Source: DATCJA01 sp963814955 (GTDB lineage Bacteria; Acidobacteriota; Vicinamibacteria; Vicinamibacterales; UBA2999). Taken from it: a DNA stretch of 64,000 nt. Positions within the stretch are counted from its first letter, which is position 1, and every line of letters begins with the position of its first letter. A program made the translations under genes and the position numbers. Positions 23,922 to 36,335 of the stretch are shown piece after piece. The notes below the pieces were generated by a model. That model saw only the letters and a list, made by a program, of their open reading frames with translations. It ran no database searches and was not told the origin of the DNA. The stretch is taken from positions 1 to 64,000 of the forward strand of contig CAWFEX010000012.1 of NCBI GenBank assembly GCA_963814955.1. The letters are read 5' to 3'.

Positions 23922-26135
23922 GTGGACCGGGAGCTCCTGATTGAAATCGGATGCGAAGAGATCCCTGCCAGCTGGCTGCCGGATCTCACCGCGCAGCTTG
24001 CCCGAAAGCTGGAGGCCCGTCTCAAGGAATTTCGTCTGACCGCCAGCGCTCCCATGGAGAGCTACAGCACTCCAAGGCGTCTGACGATTCGCGTCGCCAG
24101 AGTCAACGAACGTCAAACCGATCTCGAGGACCTGGTCACAGGCCCTCCAATCGCGGCCGCATATGCGGCCGATGGAACGCCGACGCCCGCGGCGTCCGGC
24201 TTCGCCAAGAAATATGGTGTCGAGGTCGGCGCGCTCGAACGTCACGAAACGCCCAAGGGCACCTATCTCGCGTATCGAGTGCGACAGCGCGGCAAAGCGA
24301 CAGTGGACGTGCTCGCGGACGTGATGGGTGCGCTGCTGCGCGACCTGACATTTCCAAAACAAATGCGCTGGGATGCGCACCTGGAAGACGGCAAAGGCGA
24401 GCTCGTGTTTGCGCGGCCGATCCGCTGGCTCGTGCTCATGTACGGCGGACGCGTCGTACCGTTTGTCATTCGCCGCTCGGAAATCGCGCAGGGACCGAAC
24501 GTTCAGGACATCCGTTCGGGTTCGCAGACCTACGGCCATCGGTTTCTGACGACGAGCGGCCGAGCGGGTCGTGCCATCAAGATCAAGACCTTCGAAGACT
24601 ACCAGACGCGGTTGCTCGAAAATTTCGTCATCCTCGACCGGAGCGAGCGCGAGTCGCGCATCCGCCGCGAGCTGGAAACACATGCCAGACGACTCGGCGG
24701 GCGCGTGAGTCTTTCGACGAAGGCTGGCGGATCGGCGCAATCGTCCCTGCTCCAGGAAGTACCCGATCTGGTCGAGTACCCCTCCGTGGTCGCCGGGCAT
24801 TTCTCCGTCGAGTTCCTGCATCTCCCGGAAGAGGTGCTGACGACGACGATGATTCATCACCAGCATTTCTTCCCGGTCGTAGACGACGAAGGAAAGCTGA
24901 AGCCGGCGTTTCTCGCCGTGGTGAACATGGAACCCGAGAAGCCGGAGGTCATTGCCCGCAACGCAGAGCGCGTGCTGGCGGCCCGGCTGCGTGATGCGCG
25001 TTTCTTCTGGGACGAAGACCGGAAGACTACGCTCGAGGCGCGGATTCCGCGCCTTTCGACAATCCTGTTCCACAAGAAACTGGGCAGTTATCGGGAGAAG
25101 GCGGACCGCGTCGCCGCTCTCGCCAACTGGATCGCTCGAGAAGCGCTGGAGCAGCCGGAGAACGTCGCGCAACAAGCCGAGCTTGCGGGCCGTCTTTGCA
25201 AAGCCGACCTCGCCGCTGACATGGTCCGTGAGCTCACCGAGCTGCAGGGGACGATGGGCGGTATTTACGCTCGCGAGGAAGGTCTGCCCGAGCAGGTGTG
25301 GAAGGCGATCTACTTTCACTATCTGCCAATCGGGGTAGAAGCCGACGCCCAGCCGTCACGCCAGCAGCTCGGCCGCGCGGCAATACCGTGGGCCGCCGTG
25401 TCACTGGCGGACAAGCTCGATTCGATCGCGGGCATGTTCATAGCAGGGGAGCGCCCAACAGGATCGCGCGACCCGCTGGGTCTGCGCCGGCAGGCCCAAG
25501 GCGTGGTGAAGATCCTCGCGGACCTGCCAGAGTTGACAGGCCTTACTGCGCGCCTGCGCATCGGTCCGCTGTTGAATCGCGCGACCGAAGGTTTCAGAGA
25601 CGCCGGCGACCCGGCGCCGCTGCTGTCTTTCATGGCGGATCGACTCGCGTACCTGCTCGAACAGCGCGGATACGACGTGCGCAGCGTGCGCGCCGTTCTC
25701 CATGGCGACATCGCTCAAGTCAGTCCCCTCGAAGCTCGCCTCAAGCTCGAAGCGTTGTCGCAAATGAGCGGATCGCAGGCGCTGCTCGGCGTTGCGGCGC
25801 TGCTCAAGCGGGTCAAGAACATCACCAAGGGCGTGAGCGATGGCGCGAACTGGACGGCAATCGAGGGGCGGCTGATCGAGCCAGCCGAACGCACGTTGTG
25901 GTCGCAGGTCGATGCAAACGCGCCGGGCATCCGCGGCGCTGCGGCGCGCGGCGATTATCGCGAAGCGTTTGCCGGCATCGCGGCGCTGCAGCCGCCAGTC
26001 GCGAAGTTCTTTGACGATGTAATGGTCATGACTGATGATCAAACGTTGCGGCAAGCGCGGTTGGCTCTCGTAGCCGCACTTCGCGATCTCATTCTGGGAA
26101 TCGCCGATCTGTCGGAGATTGCAACAGACATGTAA
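23922..26135 (+). CDS. glyS: Glycyl-tRNA synthetase, beta subunit
   Basis: Beta chain, 737 residues, which binds tRNA-Gly. It begins DRELLIEIGCEEIPASWLP, the family hallmark, and continues through TYLAYRVRQRG, KQMRWD and HHQHFFPVVDDEGKL, a helical HD-like middle region, and a C-terminal DALR anticodon-binding domain (RVKNITKGVSDG to the end). Start is GTG immediately after the glyQ stop, giving strict coupling. Repeat units fill the short gap to ppdK. Confidence 0.96.
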   Translation: MDRELLIEIGCEEIPASWLPDLTAQLARKLEARLKEFRLTASAPMESYSTPRRLTIRVARVNERQTDLEDLVTGPPIAAAYAADGTPTPAASGFAKKYGVEVGALERHETPKGTYLAYRVRQRGKATVDVLADVMGALLRDLTFPKQMRWDAHLEDGKGELVFARPIRWLVLMYGGRVVPFVIRRSEIAQGPNVQDIRSGSQTYGHRFLTTSGRAGRAIKIKTFEDYQTRLLENFVILDRSERESRIRRELETHARRLGGRVSLSTKAGGSAQSSLLQEVPDLVEYPSVVAGHFSVEFLHLPEEVLTTTMIHHQHFFPVVDDEGKLKPAFLAVVNMEPEKPEVIARNAERVLAARLRDARFFWDEDRKTTLEARIPRLSTILFHKKLGSYREKADRVAALANWIAREALEQPENVAQQAELAGRLCKADLAADMVRELTELQGTMGGIYAREEGLPEQVWKAIYFHYLPIGVEADAQPSRQQLGRAAIPWAAVSLADKLDSIAGMFIAGERPTGSRDPLGLRRQAQGVVKILADLPELTGLTARLRIGPLLNRATEGFRDAGDPAPLLSFMADRLAYLLEQRGYDVRSVRAVLHGDIAQVSPLEARLKLEALSQMSGSQALLGVAALLKRVKNITKGVSDGANWTAIEGRLIEPAERTLWSQVDANAPGIRGAAARGDYREAFAGIAALQPPVAKFFDDVMVMTDDQTLRQARLALVAALRDLILGIADLSEIATDM

Positions 26136-26137
26136 CG

Positions 26138-26215
26138 TTGGGGCGTCCTTCAGGTCGACCCGCGGACATTGGACGAGACGCGTCTGGTCGTACGGGCCGG
26201 CCTTCAGGTCGGCCC
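26138..26215 (+). repeat. Two palindromic repeat units between glyS and ppdK
   Basis: A degenerate copy at 26138-26161 (GGGGCGTCCTTCAGGTCGACCC) contains a few mismatches; a better copy at 26194-26215 has arms GGGCCGGCCT and AGGTCGGCCC around TC. Same family as the copies in hisS and ybeY, here in intergenic DNA. Confidence 0.75.
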
Positions 26216-26234
26216 GTGGAGGAATTGAAATCGA

Positions 26235-29031
<2,797 letters not shown>

Positions 29032-29049
29032 AGCGGAACGTGAACAACA

Positions 29050-30016
29050 ATGGTCACGATTTACGCCCACCGTAACGGTGAGACGGACAATGTTCCGAAC
29101 GTCGATCCCGCGTGGCTTGATCCGGCGTCGGGCGTCACCGTGTGGGTCGATGTCGCCGCGCCGAGCTCCGATGAAGCACGCATTCTGACCGACGTGTTCC
29201 ATTTCCATCCGCTGTCTGTCGAGGATGCGCTCAGCAGTATTCACTCGCCGAAAATCGAACCCTATCCCGGCTACCTTTACCTGATTCTTCACGGCATCGA
29301 CTTCGACCACGCGGAGCGTGAATTCGCGACACACGATATCGATTTCTTCCTGGGCCGCAATTACCTCGTGACCGTGCACGACGGCCGATCGCGCAGTATC
29401 GCGAAGCTGAGGATGATCTGCGACCAGCATGAGCACGTGCTGGCGGAGGGTCCCGCGGCAGTGATGCACCGGATCATCGATTCGATGGTCGAAAACTATC
29501 GGCCCGAGGTCGACGTCCTGGAAGAGGAGATCGACACGCTCGAAGAAGCGGCGATCCTGGGCGTGCAGTCGGATCTCATGAGCCGCATTCTTGCAATCAA
29601 GCGCGATCTTGCATCGCTGCGGCGCGTTGTCATCCCGCAACGCGATGCGGTTGGCCGGTTGGCGCGCCGGGAGTTTCCACTGATCAACGACGAGGTTACG
29701 TACCGCTTTCGCGATGTGTACGACCAGTTCGTGCGGTTGTCCGAAGAGGCGATCATGTTCCAGGACCGGATCAGCGGCATCCTGGACGCCCACCTGTCGT
29801 CGGTATCGAATCGCCTGAACGTCGTCATGAAAGTGTTGACGGTGATCTCGACCATCTTTCTGCCGTTGACCGTGCTGACCGGCATGTGGGGCATGAACGT
29901 TCCATTGCCGATGCTTCCAGGCGGAGAGATGGTCCAGTTCTGGTGGGTCGCGGCGATGATCGCTGGTGATCGCCGTCGTCATGCTGCTGGTGTTCAGATT
30001 GAACAGGTGGATCTGA
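29050..30016 (+). CDS. corA: CorA-family magnesium transporter, frameshifted at its end
   Basis: Divalent cation channel of the CorA type. A soluble N-domain (VTIYAHRNGETDNVPN, then PLSVEDALSSIHSPKIEPY) and a long coiled stalk lead to the first membrane helix (VLTVISTIFLPLTVLTGMWG) with the universal GMN filter in WGMNVP. After MVQFWWVAAMIAG the given frame leaves the family; skipping one base near 29961-29970 restores the second helix IAVVMLLVFRLNRWI and TGA at 30014-30016, 3 bases before mutL. Without the correction the frame runs on to 30681 through mutL, which is not credible. Confidence 0.9.
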
Positions 30017-30019
30017 GGC

Positions 30020-31768
30020 GTGGACCAAATCCGGATTCTTCCCGTCGACCTCGCAAACCAGATTGCCGCCGGCGAAGTCGTCGAGCGGCCGGCCTCTGTC
30101 GTCAAGGAGCTGGTCGAAAACTCGATCGATGCGGGCGCGCGGCGGATTGTGATCGCCACAGAGTTAGGCGGCAAGAAACTGATTCGCGTCGAGGACGACG
30201 GCCATGGGATGAGTCCGGAGGACACGCGCCTGGCCGTCGAACGGCATGCGACGAGCAAGATACGGCGCGCCGAAGACCTCGACGGTATCTCCACGCTTGG
30301 TTTCCGCGGAGAAGCGCTCCCGAGCATTGCGTCCGTTTCGCATTTCGCGCTGCGCAGCAGGGCGCGCGGCACCGTATCGGGCACCGAAGTCCGAATCAAT
30401 GGCGGCTCCATTGCGTCGGTTGTCGAAATCGGGATGCCCGAGGGTGCGGCGATCGAGGTGGCGGACCTCTTCTACAACCTGCCTGCGCGCCGCAAGTTTC
30501 TGAAGTCCGATGCTGCCGAAAGCGCGCAAGTCTCCCGTCTGGTTACGCAACTGGCGCTCTGTTATCCCGAAATCGGCTTCACCCTTACAAGCGCCGGCCG
30601 CAGGGTGATCGAGTGTCCGCCGGTGTCCACGCTGCGCGACCGTCTCTATCAACTGTATGGCGAGCGATCCGACCTGATTGAGGTACGCCGCGACACGGGT
30701 GGTGACGTAAAGATTGTCGGCTACGTTGCCGCACTTGCGGAGCAGGGCCCCACACGGGGCCCGCAGAACGTCTTCGTCAACCGGCGGATTGTCAGGGACC
30801 GGACCATCGCGCACGCCATCATCGACGCCTACAGCGTGGCGTCGATCAAGGAACGCAGTCCAGAGGTGCACCTGTTCGTCTCGATGCCACCAACCGCCGT
30901 AGACGTGAACGTGCATCCCACGAAGGCCGAAGTGCGCTTTCGCGATCAGTCGTACGTGCACGAACTGATTCGCCGCGTTCTTGGCGACGCGCTCGGTCGC
31001 GGCCTCGTCCCGGAACTGCGGCTGGAGGCGCCGCCGCCATCGGAAGCGACGACGACGTTACCGTTGCCGACTGCGTATGCAAGTGCATACCCGAGCCGGT
31101 GGATTACGGCTCCGCCGTCCGCCGACGTGGTGTCCGGCTTTCCGGGCACGAGCGCGGTCGAGGGCGGCCGGACCGAAGCGACCGGACAGATTCGACCGAT
31201 GATGGCGCTCGGCCAGTTCCGAGACACGTTCATCGTGGCCGTAGACGACGAAGGGATCGCGATCATCGATCAGCACGTCGCGCACGAGCGAGTGCTGTTC
31301 GAGCGCATCGTGGAACGACTCACATCGGGACGCCTCGAGAGTCAGCGGCTCCTGGAGCCGATGCTCGTCGAGCTGTCGGCCGGCGCACGTCAGGCACTGG
31401 CGGCGCATGCGGTCAGACTCGAGCGGATGGGATTCGAGCTCGAGGACTTCGGAGGCGGTGCCGTGCACGTCGCCGCAGTCCCGGCGCTTCTCACACGCGA
31501 GGACGCGGAAGCGGCCATTCGCGCGCTGGCGCAGGATCTCGAGGGGCTCGACGGCGACTCGAAAGTAGAGGAGGCACTCAAGCGGATCGCGGCGACGATG
31601 GCATGTCACGCGGCCGTGAAGGCCAATTACCCGCTGACCGCTGAGAAGATGGCGCACATTCTCGAGGAGCTGCGACAGACGGCGTATTCGACGATCTGTC
31701 CTCACGGCAGGCCTGTGATGCTGCGGCTGACGAAGAGGGAAGTGGAAAAGAACTTTCAGAGAATCTAG
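30020..31768 (+). CDS. mutL: DNA mismatch repair protein MutL with endonuclease motif
   Basis: 582 residues. The GHKL ATPase domain is clear: VVKELVENSIDAGARRIVI, DDGHGMSPED, STLGFRGEALPSIASV. In the C-terminal half the metal-binding endonuclease motif DQHVAHERVLFE (pattern DQHA-x2-E-x4-E) lies near residue 416, with ACHAAVKANYPLT and CPHGRP near the end. This means MutL itself nicks DNA, as in bacteria lacking MutH. Start is GTG at 30020. A long Pro/Thr-rich linker (about 340-400) joins the domains. A GC-rich hairpin follows the stop. Confidence 0.96.
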   Translation: MDQIRILPVDLANQIAAGEVVERPASVVKELVENSIDAGARRIVIATELGGKKLIRVEDDGHGMSPEDTRLAVERHATSKIRRAEDLDGISTLGFRGEALPSIASVSHFALRSRARGTVSGTEVRINGGSIASVVEIGMPEGAAIEVADLFYNLPARRKFLKSDAAESAQVSRLVTQLALCYPEIGFTLTSAGRRVIECPPVSTLRDRLYQLYGERSDLIEVRRDTGGDVKIVGYVAALAEQGPTRGPQNVFVNRRIVRDRTIAHAIIDAYSVASIKERSPEVHLFVSMPPTAVDVNVHPTKAEVRFRDQSYVHELIRRVLGDALGRGLVPELRLEAPPPSEATTTLPLPTAYASAYPSRWITAPPSADVVSGFPGTSAVEGGRTEATGQIRPMMALGQFRDTFIVAVDDEGIAIIDQHVAHERVLFERIVERLTSGRLESQRLLEPMLVELSAGARQALAAHAVRLERMGFELEDFGGGAVHVAAVPALLTREDAEAAIRALAQDLEGLDGDSKVEEALKRIAATMACHAAVKANYPLTAEKMAHILEELRQTAYSTICPHGRPVMLRLTKREVEKNFQRI

Positions 31769-31792
31769 TGGTATGTCTTTCCTGAATTACTA

Positions 31793-31817
31793 CCGGCCGC
31801 GCCGATGTCGCGGCCGG
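31793..31817 (+). terminator. GC-rich hairpin after mutL
   Basis: CCGGCCGCG at 31793-31801 pairs exactly with CGCGGCCGG at 31809-31817 around a 7-base loop, 25 bases after the mutL stop. No T tract follows. It marks the end of the long housekeeping run. Confidence 0.5.
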
Positions 31818-31875
31818 AAGATCGCGGTCGAAGCTTGTTGTGCGCGGTACTCTTTCAGTTGATACGGTCCACTAG

Positions 31876-33672
31876 ATGATGTGCCGCAGGCGTTCACGGC
31901 GGCTGGCTGCATTGCTTCTCGGTGCGGCGCTGCTGGCAGCGTGCCGTGCTCCCCGTGATGAACCCCCGCTCACCGATCAACCATCTCAAGATTCGAATCC
32001 CGAGGCTGAAAGTCGTTGGACAGACAAGCCAGGCTGGGCCACGACAAAGTTCGCTGTCGCGGCAGCCAACCCGTTGGCAAGCGACGCCGGCTACCAGGTA
32101 CTTCGCGCGGGGGGGTCAGCGATCGACGCCGCCATCGCGGTGCAAATGGTTCTGACGCTGGTCGAACCTCAGTCGAGCGGCATCGGTGGGGGCACTTTCG
32201 TGCTGCACTGGAATGGCAAGGCAGTTGAGGCTTTTGACGGCCGCGAAACGGCGCCGGCCGCCGCCGACGAAAGGTTGTTCCTCGAGGCCGACGGCCGACC
32301 CATGAGTTTTTTCGAGGCGGTCGTCGGTGGCCGCTCAGTGGGCACACCCGGAACGCTGAGGGTGCTGGAGCTGGCACACCGGCGCTACGGCAAGCTTCAG
32401 TGGCGCGCGCTTTTTCAACCGGCGATCCACCTGGCCGAAGAGGGTTTCAGGATCAGTCCGCGTCTCCACATCCTGCTGAGAGCCGACGAGTACCTCAAAA
32501 GCGATCCCGTCGCGCGCGCCTACTTCTATGATCGCGACGGGGAGCCCCACCGCGTGGGGACGCTGCTGCGCAACGCCGCGCTCGCGTCCACCCTGAAGGC
32601 AGTCGCTGAACGAGGTGCCGACGCCTTCTACAGCGGCGAAATGGCAGACGAGATCGTCACGAAAGTACGCGGCCACGCGTCAAATCCAGGCCGCCTAACA
32701 ACCGCCGACCTGCGCGCCTACCGCGCCGTGACGCGTGAGGCGTTGTGCAGCGACTGGAAGCGCTACCGGGTATGCGGCTTCCCGCCGCCCTCGTCTGGAG
32801 GAATCGCGGTAGCGCAGATTCTCGGCATCCTGGAGCGCGTGCAAATCGCGCCGCCGATGCAGGATGGCCTTCCGACGCCGGAAACACTGCACGTCTATGC
32901 TGAGGCCGCACGCCTCGCCTTCGCCGATCGTGCGCAATACGTCGGCGATCCGGCGTTCGTTGCCGCACCGGCGGGATCGTGGTCCAGTCTGCTCGACCCG
33001 GCGTACCTCGCCGAGCGGGCGGCGCTGATCGGCGGACAGGCAGCAACGAGCGTTCAACCCGGCGTGCCGCGTGGCACACGTGCCAGCTACGCGCCGATGC
33101 CGCCGCAGCCCGAGTCTGGTACATCGCACGTGTCGATTGTGGACCCCTACGGGTATGCGATTGCCATGACGACCACAATAGAAAATCAGTTCGGATCGCG
33201 ACAAATGGTGCGCGGCTTCCTGCTCAATAACCAGCTGACCGATTTTTCGTTCGTACCGGCCGATTCGAAGGGCCGGCCGGTCGCTAACCGCGTGGAGCCC
33301 GGTAAGCGCCCGCGCTCCAGCATGAGTCCGACGCTGGTGTTCGACCGCGAGACGGGCCGCCTCGTGATGAGCGCTGGCGCACCAGGCGGCGCGATGATCA
33401 TTCACTACACCGCGAAAACGCTGCTCGCCACACTGGACTGGAATCTGAACGCGCAACAGGCGATCGCTCTGCCAAACTTCGGTGTGACCGACGGACCGCT
33501 GCTGCTCGAGGCCGGGCGGTTCGCGCGATCGACGCTGCAGGCGTTGGGTCGCCGGGGGCACGACGCGCGGGAGGTCGCCTTGCCGAGCGGCGTGCACGCG
33601 ATCCAGCGCACGCCGACGGGCTGGTTCGGCGGAGCTGATCCACGGCGCGAGGGAACCGTGGCAGGAGAGTGA
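31876..33672 (+). CDS. ggt: Gamma-glutamyltransferase, predicted lipoprotein
   Basis: N-terminal nucleophile hydrolase that cleaves the gamma-glutamyl bond of glutathione and related peptides. 598 residues. The N-terminus is a lipoprotein signal: basic residues, hydrophobic core, lipobox LAAC at about residue 22. Family features include AAIAVQMVLTLVEPQSSGIGGG, and the autoprocessing Thr (Thr416) in SGTSHVSIVD followed by AMTTTIENQFGS, which opens the small subunit. GAPGG appears near the C-terminus. It would mature by self-cleavage before Thr416 and act in the periplasm, anchored to a membrane. Standalone gene. Confidence 0.93.
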   Translation: MMCRRRSRRLAALLLGAALLAACRAPRDEPPLTDQPSQDSNPEAESRWTDKPGWATTKFAVAAANPLASDAGYQVLRAGGSAIDAAIAVQMVLTLVEPQSSGIGGGTFVLHWNGKAVEAFDGRETAPAAADERLFLEADGRPMSFFEAVVGGRSVGTPGTLRVLELAHRRYGKLQWRALFQPAIHLAEEGFRISPRLHILLRADEYLKSDPVARAYFYDRDGEPHRVGTLLRNAALASTLKAVAERGADAFYSGEMADEIVTKVRGHASNPGRLTTADLRAYRAVTREALCSDWKRYRVCGFPPPSSGGIAVAQILGILERVQIAPPMQDGLPTPETLHVYAEAARLAFADRAQYVGDPAFVAAPAGSWSSLLDPAYLAERAALIGGQAATSVQPGVPRGTRASYAPMPPQPESGTSHVSIVDPYGYAIAMTTTIENQFGSRQMVRGFLLNNQLTDFSFVPADSKGRPVANRVEPGKRPRSSMSPTLVFDRETGRLVMSAGAPGGAMIIHYTAKTLLATLDWNLNAQQAIALPNFGVTDGPLLLEAGRFARSTLQALGRRGHDAREVALPSGVHAIQRTPTGWFGGADPRREGTVAGE

Positions 33673-33730
33673 ATCCGCGGGAAATCCTGGTCCAGAAGCG
33701 TGGACGACACCTTTCATAAGAGGAAGTTGT

Positions 33731-33759
33731 TTGACACGATCCGGGAGCACTGCTAAATT
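33731..33759 (+). promoter_or_regulatory. Sigma-70-like promoter for the protease gene
   Basis: TTGACA (perfect) at 33731-33736, a 17-base spacer, and TAAATT at 33754-33759. It is oriented toward the protease start at 33899 and lies just after ggt, giving a leader of about 130 bases. Best promoter match in the window. Confidence 0.65.
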
Positions 33760-33898
33760 GTTGTTGCTCGTAATTCACTGACAACCAAGCGCTTAGCTCA
33801 TCCGTTCCCGTGGGAGCGGTGTGCGCGATGCACGCTGCCGAGCTGGAAACCCTGCGGACGTGTTCCGTCGGAGTGTCCAGCGGATTTCGGAGTTCGCA

Positions 33899-34819
33899 GT
33901 GTCCATTCGTCGAATCGTTCTCTTCGCCGGTCTGACGTTCTCCCTGTCTTCATTGGCGTTCAGCCTGGGTGGATGGGCGGCGCAGCGTTCCATGGCCGCG
34001 CAGCTCGCCGTCAACGACGCCCGCCTGAATGAGCTGCAGGAAAACGTCGCGCGGAACATTCTGCACACCCGTGAGCAGGCGGCCGTTCCCTTCGGCACCG
34101 ACGGTGAACTGCAGGACGAGGCGGTGCCGTCCGCCGGGTCGGCGCAAAGTGCGCTCGTCGACGAAATCAAGCGCCAGCTTCAGAGTGAAATGGGCCTGCT
34201 GCCCGTGCGGCTGCTCCGGGAGCGCCGGGAGAGCTTCGTCGAGCTGAACAGCGTCGACAATTTCGGGAAGACGAGTTATGGCACCGCCGGATATCTCGGC
34301 AACGGCTACTTCATTACCGTCAAGCATGGGGTCATTGCGCTCGATGGAGGCGACGGCGCTGACGCACGTCGCATCGCGTCCGTCAGCATTCGCTACCAGA
34401 ACCGTGACGTGCCGGCGCAGGTCGTCGACAGCGGCGATGCCGATGTCGAGGTGCACCGGGGCGACTGGGCGATTATCCGTGTGCGCCGCAGCATCGAGCT
34501 GCCGCCCCTGAACGTCGACATGTCGTACGGATTCGATTTCGCGGAGCCAATCTTCCGTATGGGCAACGACTACTCGAAGGGCATCATTCTGAGCACGGGC
34601 TACGTAGGTCAGCAGATCCCGAACGGGCTCGTGACGTGCCTGACCGACGGCCATCCGGGTGTTTCGGGTGGCGGCGTGCTCAATCAGGGAGGCGATCTCG
34701 TCGGGATCCCGATTGGTCGAATGCAGGGCGACTACCGCTTCTCATTCATCCTGCCCGTTCGTCAGGAGATGTTCCGGAAGGTGCCTGGCATGCTGGTGCG
34801 CAACGCCGACGCCGACTAG
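33899..34819 (+). CDS. Membrane-anchored trypsin-like serine protease
   Basis: 306 residues from GTG 33899 (an ATG-like frame start at 33821 is possible but leaves the membrane segment internal). A signal anchor (IVLFAGLTFSLSSLAFSLGG) is followed by a helical stretch and a chymotrypsin-fold domain. The triad can be read as His in YFITVKHGV, Asp in GDWAIIRV, and Ser in HPGVSGGGVLNQGGDLVGI. There is no PDZ domain, unlike DegP. The protein should lie outside the inner membrane facing the periplasm. GGAG about 7 bases before the GTG serves as ribosome site. Substrate unknown. Confidence 0.78.
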   Translation: MSIRRIVLFAGLTFSLSSLAFSLGGWAAQRSMAAQLAVNDARLNELQENVARNILHTREQAAVPFGTDGELQDEAVPSAGSAQSALVDEIKRQLQSEMGLLPVRLLRERRESFVELNSVDNFGKTSYGTAGYLGNGYFITVKHGVIALDGGDGADARRIASVSIRYQNRDVPAQVVDSGDADVEVHRGDWAIIRVRRSIELPPLNVDMSYGFDFAEPIFRMGNDYSKGIILSTGYVGQQIPNGLVTCLTDGHPGVSGGGVLNQGGDLVGIPIGRMQGDYRFSFILPVRQEMFRKVPGMLVRNADAD

Positions 34820-34844
34820 GGCGGTTTCGAGTTCCATGTAGCGT

Positions 34845-34900
34845 AGTTTTGAGTCTCGAGCGTTGAGTCCTGATCCGTCAGACGCTGCGAGCTCAAAACT
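34845..34900. repeat. Intergenic inverted repeat between protease and rarA
   Basis: AGTTTTGAG at 34845-34853 is matched by CTCAAAACT at 34892-34900, followed by similar words (ACTCAGAACTGAAAACT) to 34921. It sits between convergent genes and could serve as a two-way terminator. It is low-complexity and of a style also seen at other gaps in this window. Confidence 0.5.
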
Positions 34901-34943
34901 CACTACTCAGAACTGAAAACTGCGCCGGATTCCGGATCCGGCA

Positions 34944-36335
34944 TCACTTCGACTTCTGCGTCTTGAACTTCTCCCACTCCGCCAACCGTCGTTTGATTTC
35001 TTTCTCGAATCCTCGATCCGTCGGAGTGTAGTACTTCCGGTTGGCGACCGATGGTGGCAGACATGTCATGTCCGTCACCGCATCCGGATCATCATGCGCG
35101 TACTCGTAGTGCTTGCCGTACTCGAGTTGCTTCATGAGCGGCGTTGGCGCGTTCCGGAGGTGCAGCGGCACCGGTTCGGCCGTTTGCATATGCGCATCGG
35201 CCGCGGCAGCGCCGTAAGCGCGATACACGGCATTACTCTTCGGCGCCGTTGCCAGGTAGATGGCCGCCTGGGCCAGCGCGGTATTTCCCTCCGGCATGCC
35301 GATGAAATGGACGGCATCCTTTGCGGCCACCGCGACGGTCAACGCCTGCGGATCGGCGTTGCCAACGTCCTCCGAAGCAAACCTGATCAACCGCCTTGCA
35401 ATGTAGAGCGGGTCTTCGCCGGCCTCGAGCATCCGCGCAATCCAGTAGACGGCGGCGTCCGGATCGCTGTTTCGCATCGACTTATGCAGGGCGGAGATCA
35501 GGTTGTAGTGTTCTTCGCCTGCCTTGTCGTAGAGGAGGGCCCGCCGGCGAATCGACTGCTCGAGCTGCGGCACGTCGAGCCGGCGCATCGAAGTTGCCGG
35601 ATCCTGCGTCGCCACCGACGTCGAGAACTCGAGCAGATTCAATGCCGTCCTCGCGTCGCCGTTCGCAAACTGGGCGATCGCGGCGACCGCCGCGTCCGTC
35701 ACGACGATGCCGGAAGCGCCGAGGCCGCGGTCGCGGTCTGCGAGCGTGCGTCGCAGGATCGTTTCTATGTCGACCGACGCCAGCGGCTGAAGGACGAACA
35801 CCTTCGAACGCGACAGAAGGGCGGCATTGATCTCGAACGACGGGTTTTCGGTGGTCGCGCCGATGAGCACGATGTCGCCTGCCTCGACGCGTGGCAGAAA
35901 CGCATCCTGTTGTGCCTTGTTGAAGCGATGGATCTCGTCGACGAAGAGAATCGTACGCTGTCCCGTGGCGCGGCGCTGCAGCTCGGCGGCCGCCATGACT
36001 TCGCGAATCTCCTTGACGCCGGAGAGCACCGCGCTGAACTGCACGAAATGGGCACGGGTCATGTCGGCGATGATGCGGGCGAGCGTGGTCTTGCCGGTGC
36101 CCGGCGGTCCCCAGAAAATCACCGACTGGAGGACGTCGCGCTCGATCGCCTCGCGCAGCGGCATGCCAGGGGCGAGGATGTGCTGCTGACCCATCACCTC
36201 GTCGAGCGTTCGAGGCCGCATTCGTTCGGCGAGAGGAGTGCCCTCCTGGGGTGGGCCCGAACGTTCGCCCCTGGTGGTGCGTTTCCGTCCCTCCTTGCCC
36301 GGGGTCGGTCCGTCGTTGTCGAACAGCCCGCTCAT
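34944..36335 (-). CDS. rarA: Replication-associated recombination protein A (RarA/MgsA)
   Basis: AAA+ ATPase of the clamp-loader-like RarA family, 463 residues, acting at stalled replication forks. Walker A FWGPPGTGKTTLARIIAD is at about residue 75 and Walker B ILFVDEIHRFNKAQQD near 130. The C-terminal family block includes LYDKAGEEHYNLISALHKSMR and the terminal segment GYEYAHDDPDAVTDM-like (here HYEYAHDDPDAVTDM). The N-terminus (LAERMRPRTLDEVMGQQHIL) is typical. The start overlaps the stop of the upstream methyltransferase gene, forming a two-gene minus-strand operon. Confidence 0.95.
   Translation of the reverse strand: MSGLFDNDGPTPGKEGRKRTTRGERSGPPQEGTPLAERMRPRTLDEVMGQQHILAPGMPLREAIERDVLQSVIFWGPPGTGKTTLARIIADMTRAHFVQFSAVLSGVKEIREVMAAAELQRRATGQRTILFVDEIHRFNKAQQDAFLPRVEAGDIVLIGATTENPSFEINAALLSRSKVFVLQPLASVDIETILRRTLADRDRGLGASGIVVTDAAVAAIAQFANGDARTALNLLEFSTSVATQDPATSMRRLDVPQLEQSIRRRALLYDKAGEEHYNLISALHKSMRNSDPDAAVYWIARMLEAGEDPLYIARRLIRFASEDVGNADPQALTVAVAAKDAVHFIGMPEGNTALAQAAIYLATAPKSNAVYRAYGAAAADAHMQTAEPVPLHLRNAPTPLMKQLEYGKHYEYAHDDPDAVTDMTCLPPSVANRKYYTPTDRGFEKEIKRRLAEWEKFKTQKSK

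Noticed and set aside
30016..30681. Long C-terminal extension of CorA through mutL
   Set aside because: Begins exactly where the second membrane helix is lost and reads Arg-rich nonsense over mutL; explained by a one-base shift.
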